Part shown: positions 25,539-34,936 of the stretch, piece by piece
Numbering within the stretch: the first letter of the stretch is position 1
Layout of the letters: every line of letters starts with the position of its first letter
Assembly: GCA_001704765.1 (NCBI GenBank)
Contig: MBFK01000187.1
Span: forward strand, 31,294-95,293
DNA length: 64,000 bases
Reading direction: 5' to 3'
From: Sinorhizobium shofinae
GTDB taxonomy: Bacteria > Pseudomonadota > Alphaproteobacteria > Rhizobiales > Rhizobiaceae
The notes under the pieces: generated by a model
Seen by the model: only the letters and a program-made list of their open reading frames with translations
Databases searched by the model: none
What the model was told of the DNA's origin: nothing
Made by a program: the position numbers and the translations under genes

Positions 25539-26642
25539 TCAGGCCCTCCCGCGCCCGGCGCGGGCAAGCGCGAGCTCGCTTGCCGGATCGAAGACATGTA
25601 GGCGGCCTTCGAGTGGCACGATCTTCAGAACGGCACCTTGCGGCGGAGCGAAATGGCCGGCCTGATGAACGATGATCTGCTCCGACTGTCCCTGAAGGTT
25701 TCCGTAGACGTAGGTCTCGGTCCCGAGGCTCTCGTGATACCGGACCTCGAAAGGCAAGCCTTCACCGTCGGAAAGGGCGAAATGCGCGGGCCGGACGCCG
25801 GCAAGGATCTCCTGTCCTGCGGTGACGGTGGCGGGAACGATGTGGCTGCGCAGCAATGTGCCGTAACCGACGTCCACCAGAGCGCTGCGAGCGTCGCCGA
25901 TCACGATCCTGCCTTTCAGGATGTTCATGCGCGGCGAGCCGAGGAAGCCCGCGACGAAGAGATTGCGCGGATGATCGAAGAGCTCGAGCGGCGTTCCCAC
26001 CTGCTCGATGCGGCCTGCCCGGAGCACGACGATCTTGTCGGCCATGGTCATCGCCTCGACCTGGTCGTGGGTGACATAGATCATCGTCGTCTGCATCTCG
26101 CGATGCAGCTTGGTGATCTCGGCGCGCGTCTGGACGCGAAGGGCCGCGTCGAGATTGGAGAGCGGCTCGTCGAAGAGGAAGATGTCCGGGTCACGCACGA
26201 TGGCCCGGCCGATCGCCACGCGCTGGCGCTGCCCGCCGGAAAGCTGTTTAGGCCTGCGGTCGAGATAGGGCTCGATTGCCAGCATGCGGGCGGCCTCGGT
26301 GATCCGCGCGTCGATCTCTGCCCGCTTGAATTTCAGGTTCTCGAGACCGAAGGCGAGGTTCTTGCGGACGCTCATGTGCGGATAGAGGGCGTAGGACTGG
26401 AAGACCATGGCGATCTTTCGCTCGGCGGGCGAAAACGCGCTGACATCCCGTCCGGCGATGGCGATCGATCCGGAGGTGACGTCCTCGAGACCGGCGATAA
26501 TGCGCAAGAGGGTCGACTTGCCGCAGCCCGAAGGGCCGACGAAAACGACGAATTCGCCATTGTCGATCTGAAGGTTCACATCGTGCAGGACGGCAACCGC
26601 GCCGAACGACTTGTTGAGATTGGTAAGCTTGAGATCTCCCAT
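25539..26642 (-). CDS. Carbohydrate ABC transporter ATPase (MalK/UgpC type)
   Basis: A 367-residue ATPase. Walker A is GPSGCGKSTLL, the signature LSGGQRQRVAIGRA, Walker B DIFLFDEPLSNLD and the switch histidine YVTHDQ. A C-terminal TOBE/OB domain of about 130 residues follows, as in MalK. The start at 26642 has GGGAG about six bases upstream; a more distal ATG at 26663 is less likely. It energises uptake of the pectin-derived sugar together with the two permeases downstream. It lies 125 bases after the GH28 gene, long enough for an internal promoter, but none was recognised. Confidence 0.92.
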   Translation of the reverse strand: MGDLKLTNLNKSFGAVAVLHDVNLQIDNGEFVVFVGPSGCGKSTLLRIIAGLEDVTSGSIAIAGRDVSAFSPAERKIAMVFQSYALYPHMSVRKNLAFGLENLKFKRAEIDARITEAARMLAIEPYLDRRPKQLSGGQRQRVAIGRAIVRDPDIFLFDEPLSNLDAALRVQTRAEITKLHREMQTTMIYVTHDQVEAMTMADKIVVLRAGRIEQVGTPLELFDHPRNLFVAGFLGSPRMNILKGRIVIGDARSALVDVGYGTLLRSHIVPATVTAGQEILAGVRPAHFALSDGEGLPFEVRYHESLGTETYVYGNLQGQSEQIIVHQAGHFAPPQGAVLKIVPLEGRLHVFDPASELALARAGRGRA

Positions 26643-26767
26643 CGCCTGCTCCCGGTAGATCACGATGGTTTGGGTCGGTTCGACCGAAAATCATCGGCGT
26701 GATCGAGTCTAAGAAGTTAGAGCGGGATGCGGGCGGAAACCGCACGCACTTCTCCCATCCCGCTCGG

Positions 26768-28102
26768 TCAATTCGTCTCTTCGACGATATCCTTTACGTT
26801 CCAGCCTTCCGGCAAACGCGCCGGACGTTTGACTGCCACGTCCTGCGCGATCAGCCCCTCGACGCCTTTCAGAAAGATGGCGGGCACGCCGCCCGGGTAG
26901 TCGAGAAGGCCGACGATCCTGCCGTCTGTGCCGCGCGTCCAGGCGTTGGCACGTCCTGCCGCATCGGCGCTTGGAGCGATGTCCGCAAAGGTCGGCCTCA
27001 GATCGTAGCGAAGGCCGGTGCCGAGCGGCCCGGGCTCCTGACCGATCGTGATTGCGCGAAGCACGACATTTCGGATCCCGGCTTCGGAGGTGGAGACGAG
27101 GTTGATCGCGCCCTCCATGCGGCCGCTGATCTCTTCCACCAGAAGGTTCTCGACGGTACCCGCCCTGCGCTCCGGGCGCCGGTCGACCACCGTTACGGTC
27201 AACGCTTCGCCGGAGCCCCAGAAACCGTCGAGGGTTTCATGGCAATCGACCTCGATCCGCGAGAAACGGATATTTTTCATCTGGCCGCCGTCGCGCGAGA
27301 ACAGGCCAAGCCCGCGATTGGACTCTCTGACCTTGCAATCCTCGAAGACGACGTTGCGGAAATCGCCGTGGGATTCCGTCCCCAGTTTGAGCGCGCAGCT
27401 CAGGCTCGCGACGGCGCAGCGGCGCACCGTCACGTCCTCGCAGGAGCCGATCGCCTTGCCGTCCGGTCCCATACTTGTCTTCAGGCAGATGCCGTCATCG
27501 GCGGTGGAAATGGCGCAATCCTCGATCAGCACGCGACGGCAGGCGTCGAGAACCATCCCGTCGGTGTTCGGCAGCCGCCGGTCGTTTGCAATTGTGACGT
27601 CGCGGATGACGACATCCTCGCAATCGGCAAGATGCAGCGTCCACATCGGCGAGCCCGTCACGTGAAACCCGTCCAGGCCGATTTTCCGGCACCCCTCGAA
27701 GACGACCACCCGAGGCCGGAACTCCGCCGGGACGAAGGTCCCGACGTCCGGGTCGTCGCCGGTGATGAAATGCTCGCCGCCCGCCTCGATCTTGCCCGGG
27801 CCGGTGATCCGCACATTTTCGGCGTTCCTAGCGACGATCATGCCCCTGTTGGACTTTTCGGCGATGACGCTGACGGTCGTATCCCGATAGGCCGCGTAAT
27901 CCGGAATGGGGCGAAGCAGGGCGTCCTCGGCGAGATGCAATTCGACACCGCTCCTGAGGACAAGCCCGGCCGCCACATGCTCGCCCGCCAGAAGCGACAC
28001 GCGGCCGCCGCCACGAGCGGCGGCACGGTCGATCGCCGATTGGACGTCGGCGGTCGCGTCGCGGCCGGTCGCACCTATGCTGAACTCGTGCAGCGTCGTC
28101 AC
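26768..28102 (-). CDS. GH28 polygalacturonase-like protein
   Basis: A 444-residue right-handed beta-helix protein of family GH28. NTDGMVLD and STADDGICLK hold three of the conserved catalytic aspartates; the GHG motif is replaced by KLGTESHG, and the usual RIK by RGLGLF, which fits exo-acting or rhamnogalacturonan-type members. No signal peptide is seen, so the enzyme should work in the cytoplasm on imported oligosaccharides. It overlaps the GH105 gene by four bases. Cleavage of alpha-1,4-galacturonide or galacturonide-rhamnose bonds is inferred from family and context. Confidence 0.85.
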   Translation of the reverse strand: MTTLHEFSIGATGRDATADVQSAIDRAAARGGGRVSLLAGEHVAAGLVLRSGVELHLAEDALLRPIPDYAAYRDTTVSVIAEKSNRGMIVARNAENVRITGPGKIEAGGEHFITGDDPDVGTFVPAEFRPRVVVFEGCRKIGLDGFHVTGSPMWTLHLADCEDVVIRDVTIANDRRLPNTDGMVLDACRRVLIEDCAISTADDGICLKTSMGPDGKAIGSCEDVTVRRCAVASLSCALKLGTESHGDFRNVVFEDCKVRESNRGLGLFSRDGGQMKNIRFSRIEVDCHETLDGFWGSGEALTVTVVDRRPERRAGTVENLLVEEISGRMEGAINLVSTSEAGIRNVVLRAITIGQEPGPLGTGLRYDLRPTFADIAPSADAAGRANAWTRGTDGRIVGLLDYPGGVPAIFLKGVEGLIAQDVAVKRPARLPEGWNVKDIVEETN

Positions 28103-29199
28103 GACTTGGCATCCACCTTGAGGAGCACGTCGATCAGCAGCAGCATGGTCAGCGCCTGGCCGTAGGGGGTCGGCAGGTTCGGGATCCGCCGGTAGAAGTC
28201 GAGGTCGTGGCCCATTGGCGTTCCGTCTGAAACGCCCTGGACGACACCTTCCGCGTCGATCTGCCCGAGCACCGCCATCAGGGCCCGATCGGCGTGAACA
28301 CGGTCTTCCTGTCTCAGGATGCCGGCTTCGATGCCGCGCAGGATGCCGTAGGCGATACCCGCGGTGGCGGAAGTCTCCAGAGGCGATGTCGGGTCGTTGA
28401 CGAGCGTGTGAAACATGCCGTCATCGCGCTGATGACGCTTCAGCGCACGGACCTGACTGGCGAGCACATTGGAGAGGAAACGCTTGTCGCTGGGGTTGAG
28501 CGAGGGCACGAGCTCGAAAAGCTCGGGGATCGCGACGGTGATCCAGGCATTGCCCCGTGCCCAGAAAGCCTTGGCGAAGTTGTGGCGGCCGTTGAATGTC
28601 CAGCCGTGATACCAGAGGCCGGTGGCAGGGTCGGAGAGATACCGCGTGTGGATCATGAATTGGTAGACCGCCTCGTCGATCCAGTCGCGGCGATCGCAGA
28701 TCACGCCGGCGCGGGCGAGGAACAGGCAGGCCATGAACAGCGTGTCGTCCCAGAGCTCGCCGTCGTTCAACCGCTCCTTGACCACGTGCTGGAAGCCGCC
28801 GTCCTCGGTCTTGGGCAGGCTATTGACGAGCCAGTCGGCCCAGTCCTCGACGAGTGCCCGGAAATCGGGGCGGTCGACATGCTCGGTCAGGATGACAAGC
28901 GGCAGCATCGGCGCGGAGCTGTTGATCTGGCGCGGCGGCAGGCCGCGGTCGATCTGCCAGGCATACCAGGCGACGAGATCGCCGATTGCCTTGCTATCAC
29001 CGGTGGCGATCGCGCGGCGCAGGAAGCCATAGAGACCGACGCCGACCTCCCAATCCCATTCGTCGAACTGGATGCCGCCGGCATGATCCGTGCCGACGAG
29101 ACCTTCCTTGATACCCTTGAGGCGGCTGAAGGCGGCCGCGACCTTGTCGATCTTGGTCTTGAGCGTCGATCGCTCGATGCTGATCTGGTTCATCTGCAT
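28099..29199 (-). CDS. GH105 unsaturated rhamnogalacturonyl hydrolase
   Basis: A 366-residue (alpha/alpha)6-barrel protein of the YteR/GH105 family. LWDDTLFMACLFLARAG contains the expected catalytic aspartate, and FNGRHNFAKAFWARGNAW is a family signature. These enzymes remove unsaturated galacturonic acid from pectin fragments made by lyases. There is no signal peptide. The start at 29199 (or the next ATG at 29193) lies just after the stop of the 840-residue gene; the upstream frame extension to 29328 overlaps that gene and is rejected. The released unsaturated uronate is the substrate chain that ends at KduI and KduD. Confidence 0.87.
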   Translation of the reverse strand: MQMNQISIERSTLKTKIDKVAAAFSRLKGIKEGLVGTDHAGGIQFDEWDWEVGVGLYGFLRRAIATGDSKAIGDLVAWYAWQIDRGLPPRQINSSAPMLPLVILTEHVDRPDFRALVEDWADWLVNSLPKTEDGGFQHVVKERLNDGELWDDTLFMACLFLARAGVICDRRDWIDEAVYQFMIHTRYLSDPATGLWYHGWTFNGRHNFAKAFWARGNAWITVAIPELFELVPSLNPSDKRFLSNVLASQVRALKRHQRDDGMFHTLVNDPTSPLETSATAGIAYGILRGIEAGILRQEDRVHADRALMAVLGQIDAEGVVQGVSDGTPMGHDLDFYRRIPNLPTPYGQALTMLLLIDVLLKVDAKS

Positions 29200-29206
29200 G
29201 GTCCAC

Positions 29207-31729
29207 TCATGAATAGAAGAGACGGTCCGACCGATCGGCGGGACCGGCGCTGTCGAAGGTGATTTCGGGCTTCGGCTGCCCGTGGTTGAAGGCCAGCGGC
29301 TCTCCGCCGAGCGTGAAGGCACCGTCATAGGCGAGCCGCAATGCCGACCGATCCGGAGGCGTGACCGAGAGCGCGCGTCGATCGGGGTCGAAGGTCACGA
29401 CGGTTGAGCGAATCTTCTCGCGGAAACGCTGGAAATCGCTGTCGCTGCCGCAGCCGACCGCGCCGAGCCAGCCGCAGAGGCGTCCCTCGGAGCGGACCTC
29501 CCGTCCGGCGGTGGCACCCTTTGTGACCATCGTGATGCCGTTGGTGGCGTGAAGGGCGGCGAAGCCGGCGCCCGATCGGACGATCAGCCAATTATCCTCG
29601 ACCAGGATCTCGTCGAGACCGTCACGACCGAGATAGGCGTGCGTCCAGCCGTTGCGATGGTCTTGGGTGTCGAAGATCATCAGCGCTAGGTCCCGATGCT
29701 GGGCGACACGCGGAAGGACGCCGCTGCCCGCCCAATAGGAGGGCCGCTGGGTGCCCCACGGATCGTCCTCGCCCGCGTGGTTCACCCAAAGCCGCGCCAT
29801 CGGATGGCCCGCAAGGCGGATGTCCATGACGTGCTGCTGGTGCCCCTTCTGGCCGGTCTTGTGGTCGACGACGGTCGAAAGCTGTGCCGCCTCGTTCTTG
29901 AAGAGAACGAGCTTGCCGGCATCCAGCCCCTGCGCGTAGCGGGCCTCGATGGCACGACCGGGTTCCAGCCGCGCGAGCCGAGTAAGATGGGCCGGCGGGA
30001 CATAGTCCGAGCAGCAGAACATCGGCAGCGAGGCAACGCCCCCGTTAAGCCATCCTTCGCCGAAGGCGACCTCGGAAAAAGGGGCGAGCTCGGTCAACGG
30101 CCCGGCTCGCAGCTCCTTGTCGTAGGCACGCCCCTGGGAGCCGGCCGGCACGCCGGCAAGCGTATGCAGCGCGATCATTTCGAAGATCAGGTCGAGCTGG
30201 TGGCGGGCGCGGCCCGCGAGCGCGGGCTCCGCCCAATGTTCGAGCGCGAGGAGGCCGATGAAGTCGATCGGGTAATAGGCGGCCGAGTTCCATTCCGCCA
30301 ACCCATGCGCTTCGACGCTGTCGAACCATCGGTGAAGGCGCGCTTTGGCGAGTGCTGCCTGCTCGCGTCCGCTCCGCCCCGAAGCCTCGAAGACCGCGTC
30401 TGGCAGGAACTCGCCGGCCAGCAACTGGCTCGTATGGAAGCACAGCACATGGTTCTCGCTCCAGAACCACATGACGTCGTTGCCGGGCTCGTCCACCCAG
30501 TAGCGGTAGCCGAGGACCGATGCCCGGATCTTCTCGACGGTCTCCGGACCAAGGCGCTCGCCATAGGCGCGGACGAGCCAGAGCAGCGGCACCAGGACGA
30601 AGTCGGAACAATCCTCGCGCTGGTCGATCGATCGCAGCGTCGTCGAGATGATGCGGTCGATCGTTGTCCTGTCGTCGCTGCCGGCGGCGACCATGGCGAG
30701 GGCCTGGCCGACGCGTTCTGCGCCGTGACGGGCACTGAAATCGCGGGCGGTTAGCTTTCGCTCGGCGACGGCGGCGGCCGTCGTGCCCGGCGAAAGCCGG
30801 CTGAGGAAGGCCGCGTCGATGACCCGGGTCACGGTGCCCACGCCGGATCCGATCGTCAGCCGCACGCCGTGATAGCCGTCGGGGATGCCAAGCGTTTCGG
30901 GGACGGAAAGCCGAGTCTCGGCTGCGCCGAGCGTCGCTGCGGCCCGGGCGAGAACGGCCCGGTCGTGGCCATGGCTATAGACCTCGACAGAAAGCGGAAG
31001 GTCGCTTCCGGGCGGGGCGTCGAAGACGAGTTCGAGCGCCGACCTGACGAAGACGTCGCGGCTCGGTCGGACGTCGCGTACGAGTGCGGCAAGGCGGCCG
31101 ACCTCATCGCTGTCGAGGGGGACCGGCAGGACGACCGTCAGCGGCGCCTCATCCAGAAGCTCGAGTTCGAAGAACCAGATCGTGTCCCTTTCGGCGAGGT
31201 CCTCCGTGTGCAGCAGGATGTCATTGTCGCCGGGTTGAAGCTCGAGCGTCACGTCGGAGGTGCTCTCGACATTGCGGCGGAAGGGCTCGAAGCGCACCTG
31301 CTCCACGCCGTTCACCCAGATGCGCACGCCGCCGCAGGTCCGGAGCCTGAGGCGAAGTCTGCGCGGGGCATCGGTTCGGAAGGTGCCTTTCAGCCATCGG
31401 CGGATATGGGTCGGCACATGCCAGAAGCCGGTGAACTCGACGCGACGGTTGGACCCCGGCAGGTTCAGATGCGCAGTCGGCCAGTCGCTTTCCGGTTCGA
31501 TCGCGCGGGCGACCATCTCGGCCCAGAAGGCTTTTCGGCAGGGCAGGTCGCCCACATCGACGAAGCCGTTGATGAAGCGGTAGTTGACGCGGTCTTCCGC
31601 GGGCGCCGCGGTGCCGGGGAAGCCGGAGCTGATCAGATCGGACACGATCCAGGCGGTGATCGTCTCGCCCTTCGAGACCTCATAGGTCGGATCAAGAGAC
31701 ACTGCCTCAATCGGGGAATTGCCCATCAT
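29207..31729 (-). CDS. Large unrecognised protein of the pectin island (840 aa)
   Basis: First gene of the minus-strand operon, with GGAGG seven bases before ATG 31729. There is no signal peptide. Residues ~90-190 look like a beta-sandwich (GGVRIWVNGVEQ, LELQPGDNDILLHTE), as in carbohydrate-binding or sugar-hydrolase N-terminal domains. Residues ~320-620 are helix-rich, with FWSENHVLCFHTSQLLAGEF and WNSAAYYPIDFIGLLAL, suggesting an (alpha/alpha)6 toroid as in many glycosidases and polysaccharide lyases. The C-terminal third is beta-rich. I do not recognise a named family. Operon position implies cytoplasmic breakdown of a pectin-derived oligosaccharide, perhaps rhamnose-rich. The catalytic residues are unknown. 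Confidence 0.6.
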   Translation of the reverse strand: MMGNSPIEAVSLDPTYEVSKGETITAWIVSDLISSGFPGTAAPAEDRVNYRFINGFVDVGDLPCRKAFWAEMVARAIEPESDWPTAHLNLPGSNRRVEFTGFWHVPTHIRRWLKGTFRTDAPRRLRLRLRTCGGVRIWVNGVEQVRFEPFRRNVESTSDVTLELQPGDNDILLHTEDLAERDTIWFFELELLDEAPLTVVLPVPLDSDEVGRLAALVRDVRPSRDVFVRSALELVFDAPPGSDLPLSVEVYSHGHDRAVLARAAATLGAAETRLSVPETLGIPDGYHGVRLTIGSGVGTVTRVIDAAFLSRLSPGTTAAAVAERKLTARDFSARHGAERVGQALAMVAAGSDDRTTIDRIISTTLRSIDQREDCSDFVLVPLLWLVRAYGERLGPETVEKIRASVLGYRYWVDEPGNDVMWFWSENHVLCFHTSQLLAGEFLPDAVFEASGRSGREQAALAKARLHRWFDSVEAHGLAEWNSAAYYPIDFIGLLALEHWAEPALAGRARHQLDLIFEMIALHTLAGVPAGSQGRAYDKELRAGPLTELAPFSEVAFGEGWLNGGVASLPMFCCSDYVPPAHLTRLARLEPGRAIEARYAQGLDAGKLVLFKNEAAQLSTVVDHKTGQKGHQQHVMDIRLAGHPMARLWVNHAGEDDPWGTQRPSYWAGSGVLPRVAQHRDLALMIFDTQDHRNGWTHAYLGRDGLDEILVEDNWLIVRSGAGFAALHATNGITMVTKGATAGREVRSEGRLCGWLGAVGCGSDSDFQRFREKIRSTVVTFDPDRRALSVTPPDRSALRLAYDGAFTLGGEPLAFNHGQPKPEITFDSAGPADRSDRLFYS

Positions 31730-31750
31730 AGACCGCCTCCCATCGATCGT

Positions 31751-31766
31751 ATGAAAATATTTTCAT
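31751..31766. promoter_or_regulatory. LacI-type operator 1
   Basis: ATGAAAATATTTTCAT is a perfect 16-base palindrome 22 bases upstream of the 840-residue gene. It shares the arms ATGAAAA and TTTTCAT with a second site 140 bases away that faces the other operon. Size and symmetry fit a LacI-family operator, and the only LacI gene in the window is at the end of this island. Confidence 0.6.
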
Positions 31767-31890
31767 TATGGCGAAGCGGCACCTAAAACACGTCGCCGCG
31801 AAGTTTCCGCAAAACAAACAGCTTGACGTTTGTACTGTCAAGTCGCAAAAAGGTGAAAATCGAATTTGGGAGAGGAGCTCCGGTTCGGTT

Positions 31891-31908
31891 TATGAAAATG
31901 TTTTCATA
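31891..31908. promoter_or_regulatory. LacI-type operator 2
   Basis: TATGAAAATGTTTTCATA has perfect 8-base arms around a TG centre. It ends three bases before the GGAGG ribosome site of the binding-protein gene, so a bound repressor would block elongation or initiation there. With operator 1 it could form a loop across the divergent promoters. Confidence 0.6.
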
Positions 31909-31921
31909 AGGGAGGATGAGC

Positions 31922-33199
31922 ATGTCGAAGCTCTTTTCGGGCGTCAGCGCACTTGTTTTCGCCGGCTTCGTCGGCGTGGCCTCGGCTCAGGCCGAAACCA
32001 AGACGATCACATTCCTGTTTACGGATGATGACCAGGGCTATGTCCAGCGCATGGCCGAGCTCAGCAAGGAATTCGAGACCACCCATCCGGACGTGAAAGT
32101 CAATTTCGTTTCGTCCGGCTATGACGCCGTCGCCAAGCAGTTGCCGGTGCAGCTTGCGGTCGGCGAGGGCCCCGATCTCGCCAAGATCACCGATTGGCAG
32201 CTCGCGCCCTATTATCTGGATATGCGCCCCTACATGAAGGATCCGGAAGCTTACGCCAAGCTCCACGGCGCAAGCCTCGAGCAGCTGCGTTTGCCCGGGA
32301 TCAACGAGCCGAATTCCATCAACGGCTATGTGGCGTCGCAGACGCTCAACCTCCCCTTCGTCAACAAGACGCTGTTCGAGCAGGCCGGCGAGCCCCTGCC
32401 CGGGCCGAAGGCGACGCTGACGGAAATCGTCGAAGCCTCGGCGCGGGTCGCGAAGGCAACGGGCGTGCAGGTTCCGTTCACTATGGACCGCTCGGGCCAC
32501 CGCTTTTCGGGTGCGGCCTTCTCCTACGGTTCGACCTATGTGAAAAACGGCAAGTTCAGCTTCCCGGACGATGCGGCCAAGAAATACATCGCCGATCTTC
32601 ACGCCTGGACCCAGGACGGCAGCTTCCCCAAGGAGATGTGGGGCGCGGCCGGCGGATCGCAGTACAAGAACATGGGTGACGAGTTCGTCAACGGCAATGT
32701 GGTGACCTATCTTGCCGGCAATTGGATGGTCAACCCGTTCCAGACGAAGATCGGTGACGCCTTCGATTGGACGGCGATCAACGCGCCCTGCGGCGAGGCC
32801 GGATGCTACGCAATGCCCGGTGCCACGGCGATCGTCGGCTTCAAGCGGACCAAGCATCCCGAGGCGGTGGCCGAGTTCATCGAGTTCCTCGGCTCCGAGA
32901 AGGTCCAGCGGGAGATCGCGGAAAACTACGTTATCCTGACCGGCGCCGAGATCAAGGACCCGCAGTACAAGCTTTCGAGCGAGAACGCCAAATCCGCCAT
33001 GGCGGTGTTCCTCGACAACAAGAAGAACGTGCCGCAGGCTGCGCGTGACTTCGAGCGCCAGAAGGGCGGATCGGCGCTGTACCAGCAGATCGTGCAGCGC
33101 ATGAGCCAGCTGATCGTCGGCGAATTGTCGCTCGAGGAAACCTACAAGGTCCTGGAGGATGACGTGCGCAAGATCAACGAGGCGCGCGCCACCCAGTAA
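31922..33199 (+). CDS. Sugar ABC transporter substrate-binding protein
   Basis: A 425-residue extracellular solute-binding protein, family 1. A signal peptide (LFSGVSALVFAGFVGVASA, cleavage before QAETK) leads to the mature lobes: FETTHPDVKVNFVSSGYDA, GEGPDLAKITDWQLAPYYLD and GDEFVNGNVVTYLAGNWMV are typical of CUT1 binding proteins. The start at 31922 is chosen because GGAGG lies six bases upstream; the ATG at 31916 abuts the ribosome site. It is divergent from the permease operon but belongs to the same transporter, since that operon lacks a binding protein. The ligand is probably an oligogalacturonide or uronide (inference). Confidence 0.88.
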   Translation: MSKLFSGVSALVFAGFVGVASAQAETKTITFLFTDDDQGYVQRMAELSKEFETTHPDVKVNFVSSGYDAVAKQLPVQLAVGEGPDLAKITDWQLAPYYLDMRPYMKDPEAYAKLHGASLEQLRLPGINEPNSINGYVASQTLNLPFVNKTLFEQAGEPLPGPKATLTEIVEASARVAKATGVQVPFTMDRSGHRFSGAAFSYGSTYVKNGKFSFPDDAAKKYIADLHAWTQDGSFPKEMWGAAGGSQYKNMGDEFVNGNVVTYLAGNWMVNPFQTKIGDAFDWTAINAPCGEAGCYAMPGATAIVGFKRTKHPEAVAEFIEFLGSEKVQREIAENYVILTGAEIKDPQYKLSSENAKSAMAVFLDNKKNVPQAARDFERQKGGSALYQQIVQRMSQLIVGELSLEETYKVLEDDVRKINEARATQ

Positions 33200-33297
33200 G
33201 CGGGGCTCGTTCTCGGCCCGTGGCCTGAAGTCTTGGACGACGCACCCGATCGACGGTGCGTCGTCGCTTCGCGTCCAAGCAAGTGAAAAGGAAAGCC

Positions 33298-34146
33298 ATG
33301 CAGTCGTCTATAACTGTTCGCCATGCGGTTCACTACACGCAGTCGGAGGCAATGACCGGGAGTGCGTTGCGGCAGAACTTCCTGATCGAAGAGCTGTTCT
33401 CGCCCGGCGGCGCGAACGCTGTCTACACGCACTATGATCGGCTGCTCATCATTGGGGTGATGCCGGATCGAGACGCGATCACCTTCGGCGAGGACATGGC
33501 CCGCGTCGTGGGAGGCGAATTCCTTCTGGAACGACGCGAACTGGGGCTGATCAACATCGGCGGTGCGGGGGTCGTCCGGGCGGATGACGCCGTCTTCGAA
33601 GTCGGCTTCCAGGACGCGCTCTATCTCGGCATGGGGACAAGGAACGTCTCCTTCGAGAGCGCCGATCCTTCGGCGCCTGCGAAGTTCTACATCAACAGCG
33701 CGCCCGCGCATGCCGCCTTTCCAGCCCGGCATATCCGCAAGACGGAAGCGATCGAGCTACACCTCGGCGACGGGCAGACCTCGAACAAGCGGACGCTTTA
33801 CCAATATATCCATCCCGATGTCGTGCCGAGCTGCCAGTTGCTGATGGGCATGACGCGTCTCGAGCCGGGCAGTGTGTGGAACACGATGCCGGCGCATACG
33901 CATGATCGTCGTATGGAGGCCTATCTGTACTTCGAAGTGCCGAAGGACGCTTTCGTGGTCCACCTCATGGGGCGGCCGGAAGCGACGGGTCATCTGATCG
34001 TCAGAAACGAACAGGCGGTCATCTCGCCGCCCTGGTCGGTCCATTGCGGCGCCGGGACCGCATCCTATGCGTTCATCTGGAGCATGGCTGGCGACAACAA
34101 ATCCTTCAAGGACATGGATTTCGTGCCGATGGGGGATATCCGATGA
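33298..34146 (+). CDS. kduI: 5-dehydro-4-deoxy-D-glucuronate isomerase
   Basis: A 282-residue cupin-fold isomerase. It converts 5-keto-4-deoxyuronate from unsaturated galacturonate into 3-deoxy-D-glycero-2,5-hexodiulosonate. Zinc ligands appear in MPAHTHDRRMEAYLYFEV (two His and a Glu) and a later His in WSVHCGAGTASYAF. YIHPDVVPSCQLLMGMT and WSMAGDN are family signatures. The ATG at 33298 has AAAGGAAA upstream. It lies about 100 bases after the binding-protein gene and overlaps kduD by four bases, forming the classical KduI-KduD pair. Confidence 0.93.
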   Translation: MQSSITVRHAVHYTQSEAMTGSALRQNFLIEELFSPGGANAVYTHYDRLLIIGVMPDRDAITFGEDMARVVGGEFLLERRELGLINIGGAGVVRADDAVFEVGFQDALYLGMGTRNVSFESADPSAPAKFYINSAPAHAAFPARHIRKTEAIELHLGDGQTSNKRTLYQYIHPDVVPSCQLLMGMTRLEPGSVWNTMPAHTHDRRMEAYLYFEVPKDAFVVHLMGRPEATGHLIVRNEQAVISPPWSVHCGAGTASYAFIWSMAGDNKSFKDMDFVPMGDIR

Positions 34147-34910
34147 CGGCCGCCGCCAGCCTTTTCGACCTCTCCGGAAAGCGTGCGCTGGTCACCGGTG
34201 CGCGCACCGGCTTGGGGCAGGGCCTGGCACTGGCACTTGCTTCCGCCGGCGCCGACATCATCGGGCTGGGGTCGCAGGAAATGCCCGCGACGCGCCGCGC
34301 AGTCGAGGCGCTCGGGCGGCAGTTCGAAGAGGTCATCTACGATCTGCGCAACCCGCGCGACATTGCGGATATGTTTGCCCGTCTCGTCGAAAACGGCGCA
34401 ACCGTCGACATCCTGATCAACAATGCCGGTCAGATTCGCCGGTCCGACTTCACCGATTTCACGGAAGAGGATTGGGACGACGTCCTGACCATCAACTTGA
34501 AGAGTCCCTTCGTGCTCTCTCAAGTGGTCGTCCGGCATATGCTTGAACGGGGCATCAAGGGACGGATCGTCAACATCGCCTCGCTGCTATCCTTCCAGGG
34601 CGGGATCCGCGTCGCATCCTATACGGCCTCCAAACATGGCGTGGCCGGGCTCACCAAGCTCATGGCCAACGAACTGGCCGCCAAGGGGATCACGGTCAAT
34701 GCGATCGCGCCGGGCTATATGGCGACCGACAATACCGAAGCGCTGCGCAATGATCCGGATCGCTTTCGGGCGATTCTCGAACGCATTCCCTGCGGCCGGT
34801 GGGGCGAGCCGAGCGACCTCTTCACTGCGGTTCTGTTCTTTGCTTCCCCTGCGAGCGGCTATGTCACCGGGCAGGTCCTCGCCGTCGACGGCGGATGGCT
34901 GGCGCGGTAG
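34143..34910 (+). CDS. kduD: 2-dehydro-3-deoxy-D-gluconate 5-dehydrogenase
   Basis: A 255-residue short-chain dehydrogenase. TGARTGLGQG binds NAD, NNAG follows, and YTASK is the catalytic Tyr-Lys pair. CGRWGEPSDLFTAVLFFASP is typical of KduD. It reduces the KduI product to 2-keto-3-deoxygluconate, which then needs KdgK and KdgA encoded elsewhere. The start overlaps the kduI stop (ATGA). A stem-loop follows at 34937-34964. Confidence 0.92.
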   Translation: MTAAASLFDLSGKRALVTGARTGLGQGLALALASAGADIIGLGSQEMPATRRAVEALGRQFEEVIYDLRNPRDIADMFARLVENGATVDILINNAGQIRRSDFTDFTEEDWDDVLTINLKSPFVLSQVVVRHMLERGIKGRIVNIASLLSFQGGIRVASYTASKHGVAGLTKLMANELAAKGITVNAIAPGYMATDNTEALRNDPDRFRAILERIPCGRWGEPSDLFTAVLFFASPASGYVTGQVLAVDGGWLAR

Positions 34911-34936
34911 CGCTTCGATTGGTTCGTGCTGAATTG

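Noticed and set aside
26699..28165. A 488-residue plus-strand frame opposite the GH28 gene
   Set aside because: It lies antisense to a gene with clear GH28 motifs and has no recognisable domain or ribosome site.
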